The notes beneath the pieces are model-generated. The model worked only from the letters and a program-made list of their open reading frames with translations, ran no database searches and was not told where the DNA came from. Below, piece after piece: positions 48,524 through 57,137 of a DNA stretch of 64,000 nt. The position numbers were made by a program, and so were the translations under genes. Positions within the stretch are counted from its first letter, which is position 1. Each line of letters starts with the position of its first letter. Source of the stretch: Desulfobacteraceae bacterium (lineage in GTDB: Bacteria > Desulfobacterota > Desulfobacteria > Desulfobacterales > RPRI01); the NCBI GenBank assembly GCA_011391695.1, contig JAABQB010000007.1:1-64000 (forward strand). The letters run 5' to 3'.

Positions 48524-49753
48524 ATGGCGCTGTTTGAGCGATCCAACCGCTGGTTTTTCTGGATGTGTGCTGGCCGTGTGGCCCAGTCGATGATCTTTCC
48601 CGCCTATTCGGCCGTCCTGCCCTTCGTAGCCGTGGACTGGAAGATGAGCAGCGCCCAGGCCGGCAGCGTGCAGAGCGCGTGGCACGCGTGTTACCTTGTT
48701 TCCCTTTTTGTCGCAGGCTTTCTGGCCGACCGTTTTGGCGCCAAGAAGACCATGGTGCGCATGAGCGGGTTTGCCGCGGCAGCCGCAATGTTGTTTGCCG
48801 TTTTTTCGCACAGTCACCTGTCAGCGGTGCTTCTTTATGGCCTGGCCGGTTTGCTGTCCGGGGGCTCTTATACGCCGGGGCTCAAGCTGATTTTCCAGCG
48901 TACCGGGCCTGCCTCCAGCGGGGCTGCGATGGGGCTGTTTCTGGCCGCCGGATCCATCGGGTACGCCCTGTCTCTTATGGTGTCATCGATCGTAGTGCCC
49001 ATGGCCGGCTGGCGCATGGCCCTGGTTTTATGCGCCGGGGGAGCCGCCCTGGGTTCCGCAGCGGTAGCGCTGGCCCTGAAAGGTGTGCCGGAAACCACTA
49101 CGGAAAGCCAGGCTGTTCCGTCCCCAAAAGACTGGTCGGAACTTTTTGCCAACCGGGGTGCCATGGCCTGCATTCTCGCATACACATTCCACTGCTGGGA
49201 ACTGCTGGGCATGTGGGCCTGGTTGCCGGGATTTGTAGTGCAGACTCAGGTGGGGGGCGCCGGCAGAGCCGCTTCTTACGGCCTTATGGTCGTGGGGGTT
49301 TCGCACCTGCTGTCCAGTCTGGGTTCGGTGTTCGGTGGCCGGCTCTCGGACAGTCTCGGCCGGCCCCTCGTCATGCTGGCCATGACAGGAGCCAGCCTCA
49401 CCTGCTCGTTTACCATCGGCTGGCTGGTCGGGGCTCCGGCCGCGTTGATTTTTACCATTGTTATGGTTTACAACCTGTTTGCCATCGCCGATTCGGCGGT
49501 CTACTCAACCGCCCTGGCCGAAGTCGTTCCGGCCGGACGCCAGGGCGCGGCCTATTCGATCCGCTCGGTTCTGGGCTTTGGGGCCGGGGCATTGAGTCCA
49601 TGGGTGTTCGGAATGGTGCTTGACCTTGGCCGCTCAGGATCGATAACCCAGTCTACGGCATGGGGGCTGGCCTGGACTTCGCTGGCCGTGGGCGGCCTGC
49701 CGGGAATCGCCATGATCCTGTGGTTTAAGAAGCTGGCTCCGCGCCGCCACTGA
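48524..49753 (+). CDS. Major facilitator superfamily transporter
   Basis: 409 aa polytopic protein; GFLADRFGAKKTMVRMSG MFS loop motif. Confidence 0.88.
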   Translation: MALFERSNRWFFWMCAGRVAQSMIFPAYSAVLPFVAVDWKMSSAQAGSVQSAWHACYLVSLFVAGFLADRFGAKKTMVRMSGFAAAAAMLFAVFSHSHLSAVLLYGLAGLLSGGSYTPGLKLIFQRTGPASSGAAMGLFLAAGSIGYALSLMVSSIVVPMAGWRMALVLCAGGAALGSAAVALALKGVPETTTESQAVPSPKDWSELFANRGAMACILAYTFHCWELLGMWAWLPGFVVQTQVGGAGRAASYGLMVVGVSHLLSSLGSVFGGRLSDSLGRPLVMLAMTGASLTCSFTIGWLVGAPAALIFTIVMVYNLFAIADSAVYSTALAEVVPAGRQGAAYSIRSVLGFGAGALSPWVFGMVLDLGRSGSITQSTAWGLAWTSLAVGGLPGIAMILWFKKLAPRRH

Positions 49754-49834
49754 AGGGGAATCATATTAAATAATACGACAATATATCAAATATATAACGA
49801 GATAGAGATTAATGCTGACAGGAGTTCGAATAAA

Positions 49835-50842
49835 ATGAATATTTCCGGTTTTTCGGCAGAGCAGCTTGCGGGCCAGCGACTGATGGTTGGTTTTGACGGC
49901 ACAGAATTTTCGGACGGGGTGAAGTTTCTCATTGATACCGTCAAGGTGGGGGGCGTAATACTGTTTGCCGGCAACGTTAAAACTCCCGGCCAGATAAAGA
50001 ACCTCTGTGAATCCATACAGGACTACGCCGGATCATGCGGACAGCCTCCTCTTATCATTGCGATTGACCAGGAAGGAGGACAGGTTGCAAGACTTAAAGA
50101 ACCCTTCACCCAGTTCCCCGGAAATCCTGCGATTAAAAGCGAAGAGGATGCCTCGGTATTTGCGACAATAACAGCATCGGAACTGCTCGGGGTCGGCATA
50201 AACATGAACATGGCGCCTGTTATGGATATTGCGCCTGAAGGTACCGGAAGTGTTATGTCCGGAAGAGTTTTCGGTTCCGACCCGTACCGGGTTTCGAAAA
50301 TGGGCGTTGTGGTTATAGAACGCTTCCAATCAAGAAAGTTAATGGCCGTTGCCAAGCACTTTCCAGGAATTGGCCACACGATACTTGATTCACACATTGA
50401 ACTTCCTTCCTTTGATGCGGAACTGAATGAAATGGACTCATTTGATCTCATACCTTTTGAGGCTGCAATACGGCATAATGTTGCCGGAGTGATGCTCTCT
50501 CACATTCTTTATTCGAAAATCGACAATAAATGGCCGGCAAGCCTTTCAAAGAGAATAGCAAAAGAGCTTTTGCGGGATCGCATGGGATACGAGGGAATTG
50601 TTATTACTGATGATCTTGACATGGGAGCCATAAAGAATCATTACGGAATAGAGACTTCAATCGGACAAATTCTTTCTGCAGGAATTGACATGGCTCTGAT
50701 ATGCCATGCCGGGCCGAACATTGAACTCGCCTTCGGGGAAATTATGAAGAATATGCTTGATTCGGTAAGCTTACGAGCTGATGCAGAAAAATCGGTCCGC
50801 CGGATCATGGGGGTTAAAGAAAAGTATCTGCCGAGGTGGTGA
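49835..50842 (+). CDS. nagZ: Glycoside hydrolase family 3 beta-N-acetylhexosaminidase (NagZ-like)
   Basis: 335 aa; AIDQEGGQVARLKEPFTQFPG, KHFPGIGHTILDSH and IVITDDLDMGAIKNHYG. Confidence 0.9.
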   Translation: MNISGFSAEQLAGQRLMVGFDGTEFSDGVKFLIDTVKVGGVILFAGNVKTPGQIKNLCESIQDYAGSCGQPPLIIAIDQEGGQVARLKEPFTQFPGNPAIKSEEDASVFATITASELLGVGINMNMAPVMDIAPEGTGSVMSGRVFGSDPYRVSKMGVVVIERFQSRKLMAVAKHFPGIGHTILDSHIELPSFDAELNEMDSFDLIPFEAAIRHNVAGVMLSHILYSKIDNKWPASLSKRIAKELLRDRMGYEGIVITDDLDMGAIKNHYGIETSIGQILSAGIDMALICHAGPNIELAFGEIMKNMLDSVSLRADAEKSVRRIMGVKEKYLPRW

Positions 50843-50852
50843 TTTTGCGGGA

Positions 50853-50911
50853 GGCTGAAAGACTGAAGGCCGACGGGAATCTGACAGTCTTCAGTCTATC
50901 CTCCTTCAGCC
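50853..50911. terminator. Inverted repeat between convergent nagZ and lipoprotein genes (candidate bidirectional terminator)
   Basis: GGCTGAA..GACTGAAG pairs with CTTCAGTC..TTCAGCC. Confidence 0.45.
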
Positions 50912-50919
50912 TGTCTTCT

Positions 50920-51660
50920 TTAAAGTGATGATGCCCCAAGAGCCGCCTTGAGAGATTCCATGGCAGCCGGCATCTTCTCTGCCAGAATATTTGAAAAATT
51001 GTAAGAGAGAATATTCTTTTCATCTTTTCCCAACATAAGCTGGTAAATGTTATAATACCTGTCAGTCCTTGATCCTTTCAATTCATGGGTCCATATGATT
51101 TTATCATCACTTATTCGCCTTAAGCGCAGCAGTATATCAAGGTCTAATTCATAAGAAACATAAGGAAGGCCGATTATGCGGGTGCACCAGGCATAAAATC
51201 CCGACCCGTAATAATAACATCTTTCTTTAAGCGTGGTTTGCCTGAGGATCCCTTCAAGGCGCCAGGCTGTCTTTGCATACCTGTCCTCCGGAAGATAGAC
51301 CGTTTTTTCAAAGAGGTCATTTTCGCCGATATTTCTGTATATGGCTCTAGCAAAGGAAGTTTTGAACGGGAAAGAATTATATGAAGAGAAACCGGTGAAG
51401 GTGTCAGGAATCTCTGAAACAAAATCGATCCATAAAACTCCCGGAATAAAGCCTATCCATTTTTTCGCGTCGCTTGTTGTTCCCTGCGGCCTCAAATCTA
51501 TGAATTCATCTACTCCAAGCGTTCCTGCAAAAGGTTTTGAAGGAGCATACCCGCCTGTCCTGTAATCAAGTGAATTGTCCAGCTTGTTGACGGCGCATGA
51601 TGCTAACACAAAATAGGCGCATAATATTACTGCCACCCGGAAAGCTTTATTTATTGACAT
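50920..51660 (-). CDS. Putative lipoprotein
   Basis: 246 aa; signal peptide with lipobox-like LASC; no recognised domain. Confidence 0.65.
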   Translation of the reverse strand: MSINKAFRVAVILCAYFVLASCAVNKLDNSLDYRTGGYAPSKPFAGTLGVDEFIDLRPQGTTSDAKKWIGFIPGVLWIDFVSEIPDTFTGFSSYNSFPFKTSFARAIYRNIGENDLFEKTVYLPEDRYAKTAWRLEGILRQTTLKERCYYYGSGFYAWCTRIIGLPYVSYELDLDILLRLRRISDDKIIWTHELKGSRTDRYYNIYQLMLGKDEKNILSYNFSNILAEKMPAAMESLKAALGASSL

Positions 51661-51733
51661 GTTATATATCTCCTTTCCAAACCTGCTGTTATATTCTTTG
51701 TGACTTTTCAGCCTTCATGTGAGAGATAATAGG

Positions 51734-52729
51734 CTAAAGAGTTCTTGAAAATACATCCAGATTCAAATCCTGAGTAATACCTTTTATCAGGCCGTGATAA
51801 CCTGCCGCAGCTATCATGGCCGCATTGTCCCCGCAAAGGGAAGGGGCGGGGATATGTGCTTTCATGCCGAATAACCCTGCTTCAATATTTATCTTTTCCC
51901 TTAACCTTTTATTTGCGGCAACTCCTCCTGCTATTGAAATATGCTCACATCCTCTCTGCTTAGCGGCATTGATAAGTTTGTATGATAAAACATCAGTGAC
52001 AGCTTCCTGGAATCCAGCCGCAATATCGGGAATCATATCTTTGTACTCATCCGCATGGGTTTGGATAAAGCGGCTGACCGAAGTCTTTATCCCGCTGAAA
52101 CTGAAATCAAAACCTGACTTATCGAGATAGGTTCGCGGGAAATTTATTTTAAGAGGATCCCCTTTTTCTGCCGTTTTTCCTATAATGCTTCCACCCGGGT
52201 ATCCGAGTCCAAGCATTTTGGCAACCTTGTCAAAAGCTTCGCCTGCAGCATCATCGCGGGTTTGTCCCATCAGTTCCATTTTTGTGTAAGAATCAACATA
52301 ATAAATGCCGGTATGTCCTCCTGAAGCAAGAAGTGAAATAAAAGGAAAAGGAGGCGGATCAGGTTCAAGGAAAACGGAATTGATGTGTCCTTCCAGATGA
52401 TTTACGCCCGTCCACGGAATGCCGAGCGCAAAGGCATATGCTTTTGCGAATGAAAAACCGACCAGAAGAGAGCCTATAAGACCGGGCCCCCTCGTGACCG
52501 CTATTGCATCAAGACGGTCAGATCCGATATCAGAACTCTTTATGGCTTCTTTTACAACAGGGACTATGGCTTCGATATGTTTTCTGGAGGCCAGTTCCGG
52601 GACAACGCCACCGTATGGGTGGTGAACTTCAGTCTGAGATAATACTACTGAAGATAATATTCTTCTTCCGTTTTCTACTACTGCGGCAGCTGTTTCATCG
52701 CAGGATGTTTCAATTCCTAGAATTATCAT
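51734..52729 (-). CDS. tsaD: tRNA N6-adenosine threonylcarbamoyltransferase TsaD
   Basis: 331 aa; ILGIETSCDETAAAVV, GLIGSLLVG, NHLEGH and GGVAANKRLRE. Confidence 0.96.
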   Translation of the reverse strand: MIILGIETSCDETAAAVVENGRRILSSVVLSQTEVHHPYGGVVPELASRKHIEAIVPVVKEAIKSSDIGSDRLDAIAVTRGPGLIGSLLVGFSFAKAYAFALGIPWTGVNHLEGHINSVFLEPDPPPFPFISLLASGGHTGIYYVDSYTKMELMGQTRDDAAGEAFDKVAKMLGLGYPGGSIIGKTAEKGDPLKINFPRTYLDKSGFDFSFSGIKTSVSRFIQTHADEYKDMIPDIAAGFQEAVTDVLSYKLINAAKQRGCEHISIAGGVAANKRLREKINIEAGLFGMKAHIPAPSLCGDNAAMIAAAGYHGLIKGITQDLNLDVFSRTL

Positions 52730-52897
52730 GAGAAAATCAGGGCGCCTTCCTGGCGCCGGTTGAACCGGGAGCTCAGGCTTTGCAAAGTGTCTGTCCTTTT
52801 TGTCCTTTTGAGATCCAGTTCAAAAACTTAAAAATGTTCTTTTTAACCGGATTGACTTTTATTGCTTCGCGGTTGTCCTGATTAATGTTTTTGTCTG

Positions 52898-53941
52898 TTA
52901 AATCCATTTTATCTGTTCGTGTGAAGTTTTTCTTTCTGCAATATCTCCTATGATAAAGGCCTTTTCATTTATGGCGCTAAAGCGTTCCATTATTTCCTGC
53001 GCCGATTTTTCAGGGACGATTGCCACCATGCCGATTCCGTTATTAAATGTTTTCATCATCTCTTCTCCTGAGATATTTCCGGCCTCTTGCAGAAAATGGA
53101 AGACAGGGGGTATCTCCCAGCTCCCCTTCACGATTCTTACCATGCACGTTTCGGGAATTATACGGATAATATTTTCCGACAACCCTCCTCCCGTGATGTG
53201 GGCAAGGCCGTGAATTGGCAACTCCTTTAAAAAGCTCAAGATTATTTCCGAATATATCCGTGTGGGAGTGAGAAGCTCTTCTCCTATGGTTTTCCCGAGT
53301 TCAGGCACGTATGAGTCTGTTTTTAATTTCAGAACATCAAAACATATCTTCCGGGCAAGCGAATATCCATTGCTGTGAAGCCCGCTTGATGAGATTCCTA
53401 TAAGTTTGTGCCCCATGCGAATGCCGGAACCGTCAATAATTTTGTTATAGTCAACAATTCCAACGGCAAATCCGGCAAGATCATACTCGTTCTTCTTGTA
53501 AAATCCGGGCATTTCTGCTGTTTCACCGCCTAAAAGCGCGCACTTGGCCTGTTTGCATCCTTCTGCAATACCCGTAATAACATCAGCGGCGATTCCTGTA
53601 TCAAGCTCTCCCGTGGCAAAGTAATCAAGGAAGAAGAGAGGTTCAGCGCCCTGAACTATGATGTCATTAACACTCATGGCAACAAGATCGATGCCAACAG
53701 TATCGTGTTTGCCCATCATGAAGGCTACTTTAAGTTTTGTGCCGACTCCGTCGGTTGAGCTGACAAGAACTGGTTTCTGCAGGTTAGTCGTGTTGATTGA
53801 AAAAAGTCCGCCAAATCCTCCGATTTCACCTATTACACCGGGCCTCATTGTCTTTTTGGCAATTTCCCTTATTGATTCAACCAGCTTGTTTGCTTTTTCA
53901 ATGTTTACGCCCGCATCTGCGTAAGTGAGCGAATCGGTCAT
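52898..53941 (-). CDS. purM: Phosphoribosylformylglycinamidine cyclo-ligase PurM
   Basis: 347 aa; LTYADAGVNIEKANKLVE, STDGVGTKLKVA and HITGGGLSENIIRI. Confidence 0.96.
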   Translation of the reverse strand: MTDSLTYADAGVNIEKANKLVESIREIAKKTMRPGVIGEIGGFGGLFSINTTNLQKPVLVSSTDGVGTKLKVAFMMGKHDTVGIDLVAMSVNDIIVQGAEPLFFLDYFATGELDTGIAADVITGIAEGCKQAKCALLGGETAEMPGFYKKNEYDLAGFAVGIVDYNKIIDGSGIRMGHKLIGISSSGLHSNGYSLARKICFDVLKLKTDSYVPELGKTIGEELLTPTRIYSEIILSFLKELPIHGLAHITGGGLSENIIRIIPETCMVRIVKGSWEIPPVFHFLQEAGNISGEEMMKTFNNGIGMVAIVPEKSAQEIMERFSAINEKAFIIGDIAERKTSHEQIKWI

Positions 53942-54207
53942 TTAAAACTCCATTTCGTTTATAAAATAAGCAAGCCTGAAAAGAGGTTGCCGTAACTGCA
54001 ATGCCTTACAATATTCAACCTTGCATCCACCGCGCAAAATAGCTGTCCAACAGGAATATGCAAGGTGAACCGGCTTGTTTGGGTATGCATTATTAAGGTA
54101 AGCATATCAGACTTGCTTGTTGAAAGTTGCGGAAATCTAAAACGATTCGTAATAAAAGTCAAAACAATTTTTTTGACTTGTTATGCAGGATATTGTAACT
54201 AAACCTA

Positions 54208-54483
54208 ACGGCTTCGTAAAAGGTCAGGATCTCACACCAAGCCACAAAGATCACAAAGTTAACATATTTGGAGGTAATTGCAAAAGTGATAAAAAGGAAA
54301 AAGCTTGTCATTCCCACGGAAGTGGGAATCCAGTTTTTATCAATATGTTGCAAAAATTTCTGGATTCCCGTTTGCACGGGAATGACGACTTTTGCAATTA
54401 CCTCTTTGTGTTAAAAGTTTTTTTCTTAGTGCCCTTCGTGCCTTTGTGAGAAAAAGGCAAATTTTGACTTGTTACGAAGCCGT
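54208..54483. repeat. Large intergenic inverted repeat (family 1-like, element C), interrupted by element D
   Basis: ACGGCTTCGTAAAAGGTCA (54208-54226) / TGACTTGTTACGAAGCCGT (54465-54483), 17/19 match; arms carry CACAAAG-type repeats. Confidence 0.8.
54271..54404. repeat. Intergenic TIR element (family 2, copy D) nested in element C
   Basis: Perfect 17-bp TIR GAGGTAATTGCAAAAGT (54271-54287) / ACTTTTGCAATTACCTC (54388-54404), flanked by TTTG on both sides. Confidence 0.85.
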
Positions 54484-54518
54484 CAACTTTAACAATATGA
54501 AACAGATGAGGCTGTGAT

Positions 54519-55688
54519 ATGAAGAGTAACTTTGCCAGGCTTGACCGTTTACCCCCGTATGTTTTTGCAACCGTCAACAGGATTAAAATGGATGCGAGAC
54601 ATGCCGGAGAGGACATAATAGATCTTGGAATGGGAAATCCGGATCTCGGAACCCCGCAGCATATTGTTGAAAAGCTTACCGAGGCTGCCCAGAAGGCGCA
54701 CAACCACCGTTATTCCGCTTCAATGGGCATCACCAAGCTCAGAATGGCCATAGCGGGATGGTACAAGAGAAGGTTTGATGTCGATATCGACCCTGACAAT
54801 GAGGCGATTGTTACAATAGGAGTTAAGGAGGGATTATCGCATCTTATTCTTGTCACAATACGCCCCGGCGATGTTATATTCACCCCCACGCCGACTTATC
54901 CTATTCATCCTTACTCGGCGATCATTGCAGGAGGAGATGTCCGGGGAATTCCGGTCGGACCCGGTTGCGATTTTTTTGAGAACCTTATAACTGCCACAAG
55001 GCAAACATGGCCTAAGCCAAAGGTTCTCATCATAAGCTATCCCCATAACCCGACCACCGAAGTTGTGAATATCGAATTTTTCGAGAAGATAGTCGATTAC
55101 GCGAAGGAGCATAATATAATGGTCATTCATGATTTCGCGTATGCTGACCTTATATTTGACGGTTATAAAGCTCCGAGCTTTCTTCAGGTGAAAGGCGCGA
55201 AAGATGTTGGAGTAGAATTCTTCTCTCTTTCAAAAAGCTACAGTATGCCGGGCTGGCGTGTAGGTTTCTGTGTCGGAAATCCGGATATCGTTGCAGCTTT
55301 GCGCAGGATCAAAAGCTACCTTGATTATGGTGTATTTCAGCCGATACAGATAGCCTCCATTATTGCACTAAACGGGCCCCAGGATTGCGTTCAGGAAATA
55401 TGCGACACCTATAAGGAGCGAAGAGACGCCCTTATAAACGGTCTCGGCCGGGTTGGCTGGGACATTAAAAGCCCGAAAGGGACAATGTTCGTGTGGGGGA
55501 AAATTCCTGATAAACATCTCAAGATGGGGTCGGTCGAATTTTCAAAGTTTCTTATCAAGGAGGCGCAGGTGGCTGTTGCACCGGGTCTCGGTTTCGGCGA
55601 GTACGGGGATGAATACGTCCGCTTTGCTCTCATAGAAAATACAATGCGCATTAATCAGGCAGTGCGCGGAATCAAAAAGATTCTATAG
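54519..55688 (+). CDS. Class I/II PLP aminotransferase (LL-DAP-aminotransferase/AlaC-like)
   Basis: 389 aa; [19 protein letters not shown] and [19 protein letters not shown] (PLP Lys). Confidence 0.92.
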   Translation: MKSNFARLDRLPPYVFATVNRIKMDARHAGEDIIDLGMGNPDLGTPQHIVEKLTEAAQKAHNHRYSASMGITKLRMAIAGWYKRRFDVDIDPDNEAIVTIGVKEGLSHLILVTIRPGDVIFTPTPTYPIHPYSAIIAGGDVRGIPVGPGCDFFENLITATRQTWPKPKVLIISYPHNPTTEVVNIEFFEKIVDYAKEHNIMVIHDFAYADLIFDGYKAPSFLQVKGAKDVGVEFFSLSKSYSMPGWRVGFCVGNPDIVAALRRIKSYLDYGVFQPIQIASIIALNGPQDCVQEICDTYKERRDALINGLGRVGWDIKSPKGTMFVWGKIPDKHLKMGSVEFSKFLIKEAQVAVAPGLGFGEYGDEYVRFALIENTMRINQAVRGIKKIL

Positions 55689-55840
55689 AGCCAATTGCGA
55701 AAGTATGTTTCCCCTCCCTTGATGGGAGGGGATTAAGGGGAGGGTGAGATAAAACTCATTGATAATTATTGTTTTTCCCCCTCACCCTAACCCTCTCCCG
55801 CAAGGGGAGAGGGGATTATTGAGACTTTTGCAATTGGCTC
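55688..55840. repeat. Intergenic TIR element (family 2 ends, different core; copy F) abutting the aminotransferase stop
   Basis: GAGCCAATTGCGAAAGT (55688-55704) / ACTTTTGCAATTGGCTC (55824-55840); core is a CCCTCACCCTAACCCTCTCCC-type palindrome. Confidence 0.85.
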
Positions 55841-55980
55841 TTAATGTATTAAAAAATTCAATAATTATGAATGACATGTGAAATTACATGTATCTTTTAA
55901 TAACCGCAAGAAAAAAATAAGCTCGTGATGTAACTGAGTTTAAGGGGAAAAGCAGGATGTTAACAGGTGAAAAGAGGAAT

Positions 55981-56010
55981 TCCCCCGCCCTTTTAAAAAC
56001 GGGCAGGGGA
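55981..56010. terminator. Hairpin downstream of acpP (candidate terminator)
   Basis: TCCCCCGCCC-TTTTAAAAAC-GGGCAGGGGA, one mismatch in a 10-bp stem. Confidence 0.55.
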
Positions 56011-56021
56011 TGAAAACAACA

Positions 56022-56249
56022 TCAGTGAGAGTTTATGAAATCAATTGCATTTTTTACCGTAATAAGTTTTTCCGCATCCTCATCAGTGATTTCCATTTCG
56101 AATTCTTCTTCCATGGTCATGATAAGTTCAACCAAATCAAGGGAATCTGCTCCAAGGTCATTCACAAAAGAGGCCTCGGGCACAACTTCTGTAATATCGA
56201 CTCCCAGTTTCTCTGCAATAATTTTTTTTACCCTTTCTTCAACAGACAT
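56022..56249 (-). CDS. acpP: Acyl carrier protein
   Basis: 75 aa; [23 protein letters not shown] with the DSL phosphopantetheine site. Confidence 0.97.
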   Translation of the reverse strand: MSVEERVKKIIAEKLGVDITEVVPEASFVNDLGADSLDLVELIMTMEEEFEMEITDEDAEKLITVKNAIDFINSH

Positions 56250-56304
56250 AAATTCAATTCTCCTTTCAATTCACATAAAACCAGATATATAAATCCGAAA
56301 TCCA

Positions 56305-56374
56305 GACGGCAAAGTAAAAAGCTCATTATGATAGGTGTGCGAAACACCGCAGAATGACTTTTTGCGAAGCCGTC
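56305..56374. repeat. Intergenic inverted-repeat element (family 1, copy B)
   Basis: GACGGCAAAGTAAAAAGCTCATT...AATGACTTTTTGCGAAGCCGTC; reverse complement aligns with both ends of copy A at 7791; right end overlaps the fabG stop. Confidence 0.8.
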
Positions 56375-57137
56375 ATATATACATTCCACCGCTTACATGA
56401 ATAACCTGGCCGGTAATATAGCAGGCTCCTTCGGAAGCGAGGAAAAGAACCGCTGCCGCCACATCTTCCGGTTTACCGGCCCGCCCCAGCGGCACTTGTC
56501 CCAGCATGGCTTCTCTGGTCTTGTCCGAAAGAACGGCCGTCATATCCGTCTCAATAAAACCTGGGGCAACCGCATTGACGGTGATATTCCGTGGGGCAAG
56601 TTCTTTTGCCGCAGTTTTTGTGAGCCCGATGATTCCGGCCTTGGATGCCGCGTAGTTTGCCTGCCCGGCATTTCCGGTGACGCCGACAACGGACGCGATG
56701 TTGATGATACGGCCGTATCGTTGTTTCATCATGGTCTTGGCGGCAATTTTTGTGCAATAAAATGTTCCCTTTAAATTGACGGAGATGACGTCATCCCAGT
56801 CCTTTTCATTCATGCGAACCAAAAGCCCGTCTTTGGTAATGCCGGCATTGTTTACGAGAACATCTATTCGATCGGTTTCCCCTGTTATTTTTTCAAAAAA
56901 TGCTGTGACCTCCTCTTTCGAGGCTACATTGACGCTGATTCCAGCTGCCGATCCACCGGCGGCGGCAACGAGTTTTTCGGTTTCGTCTGCCGCTGCTTTT
57001 TCGACTGCCTCATTGCCGGGGGAGAAATAATTAAAATATATCCGGGCGTCCGGCCCGGCCAGCGCCAGACAAATGGCTCGTCCGATTCCTCTTGAACCGC
57101 CGGTTATCACTACTGTGCGTTTTATATTATCCGCCAT
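56373..57137 (-). CDS. fabG: 3-oxoacyl-ACP reductase FabG
   Basis: 254 aa SDR; TGGSRGIGRAI, NNAGITKDGLLVRM, YAASKAGIIGLTK and VAPGFIETDMT. Confidence 0.93.
   Translation of the reverse strand: MADNIKRTVVITGGSRGIGRAICLALAGPDARIYFNYFSPGNEAVEKAAADETEKLVAAAGGSAAGISVNVASKEEVTAFFEKITGETDRIDVLVNNAGITKDGLLVRMNEKDWDDVISVNLKGTFYCTKIAAKTMMKQRYGRIINIASVVGVTGNAGQANYAASKAGIIGLTKTAAKELAPRNITVNAVAPGFIETDMTAVLSDKTREAMLGQVPLGRAGKPEDVAAAVLFLASEGACYITGQVIHVSGGMYI

Noticed and set aside
48565-49623. 352-aa plus-strand ORF
   Set aside because: Alternative frame of the GC-rich MFS gene; Arg/Gly/Ser-rich low-information translation.
54159-54449. Small ORFs on both strands (for example ...IPTSVGMTSFF, CHSHGSGNPVF)
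   Set aside because: Translations of the inverted-repeat elements C/D, not genes.
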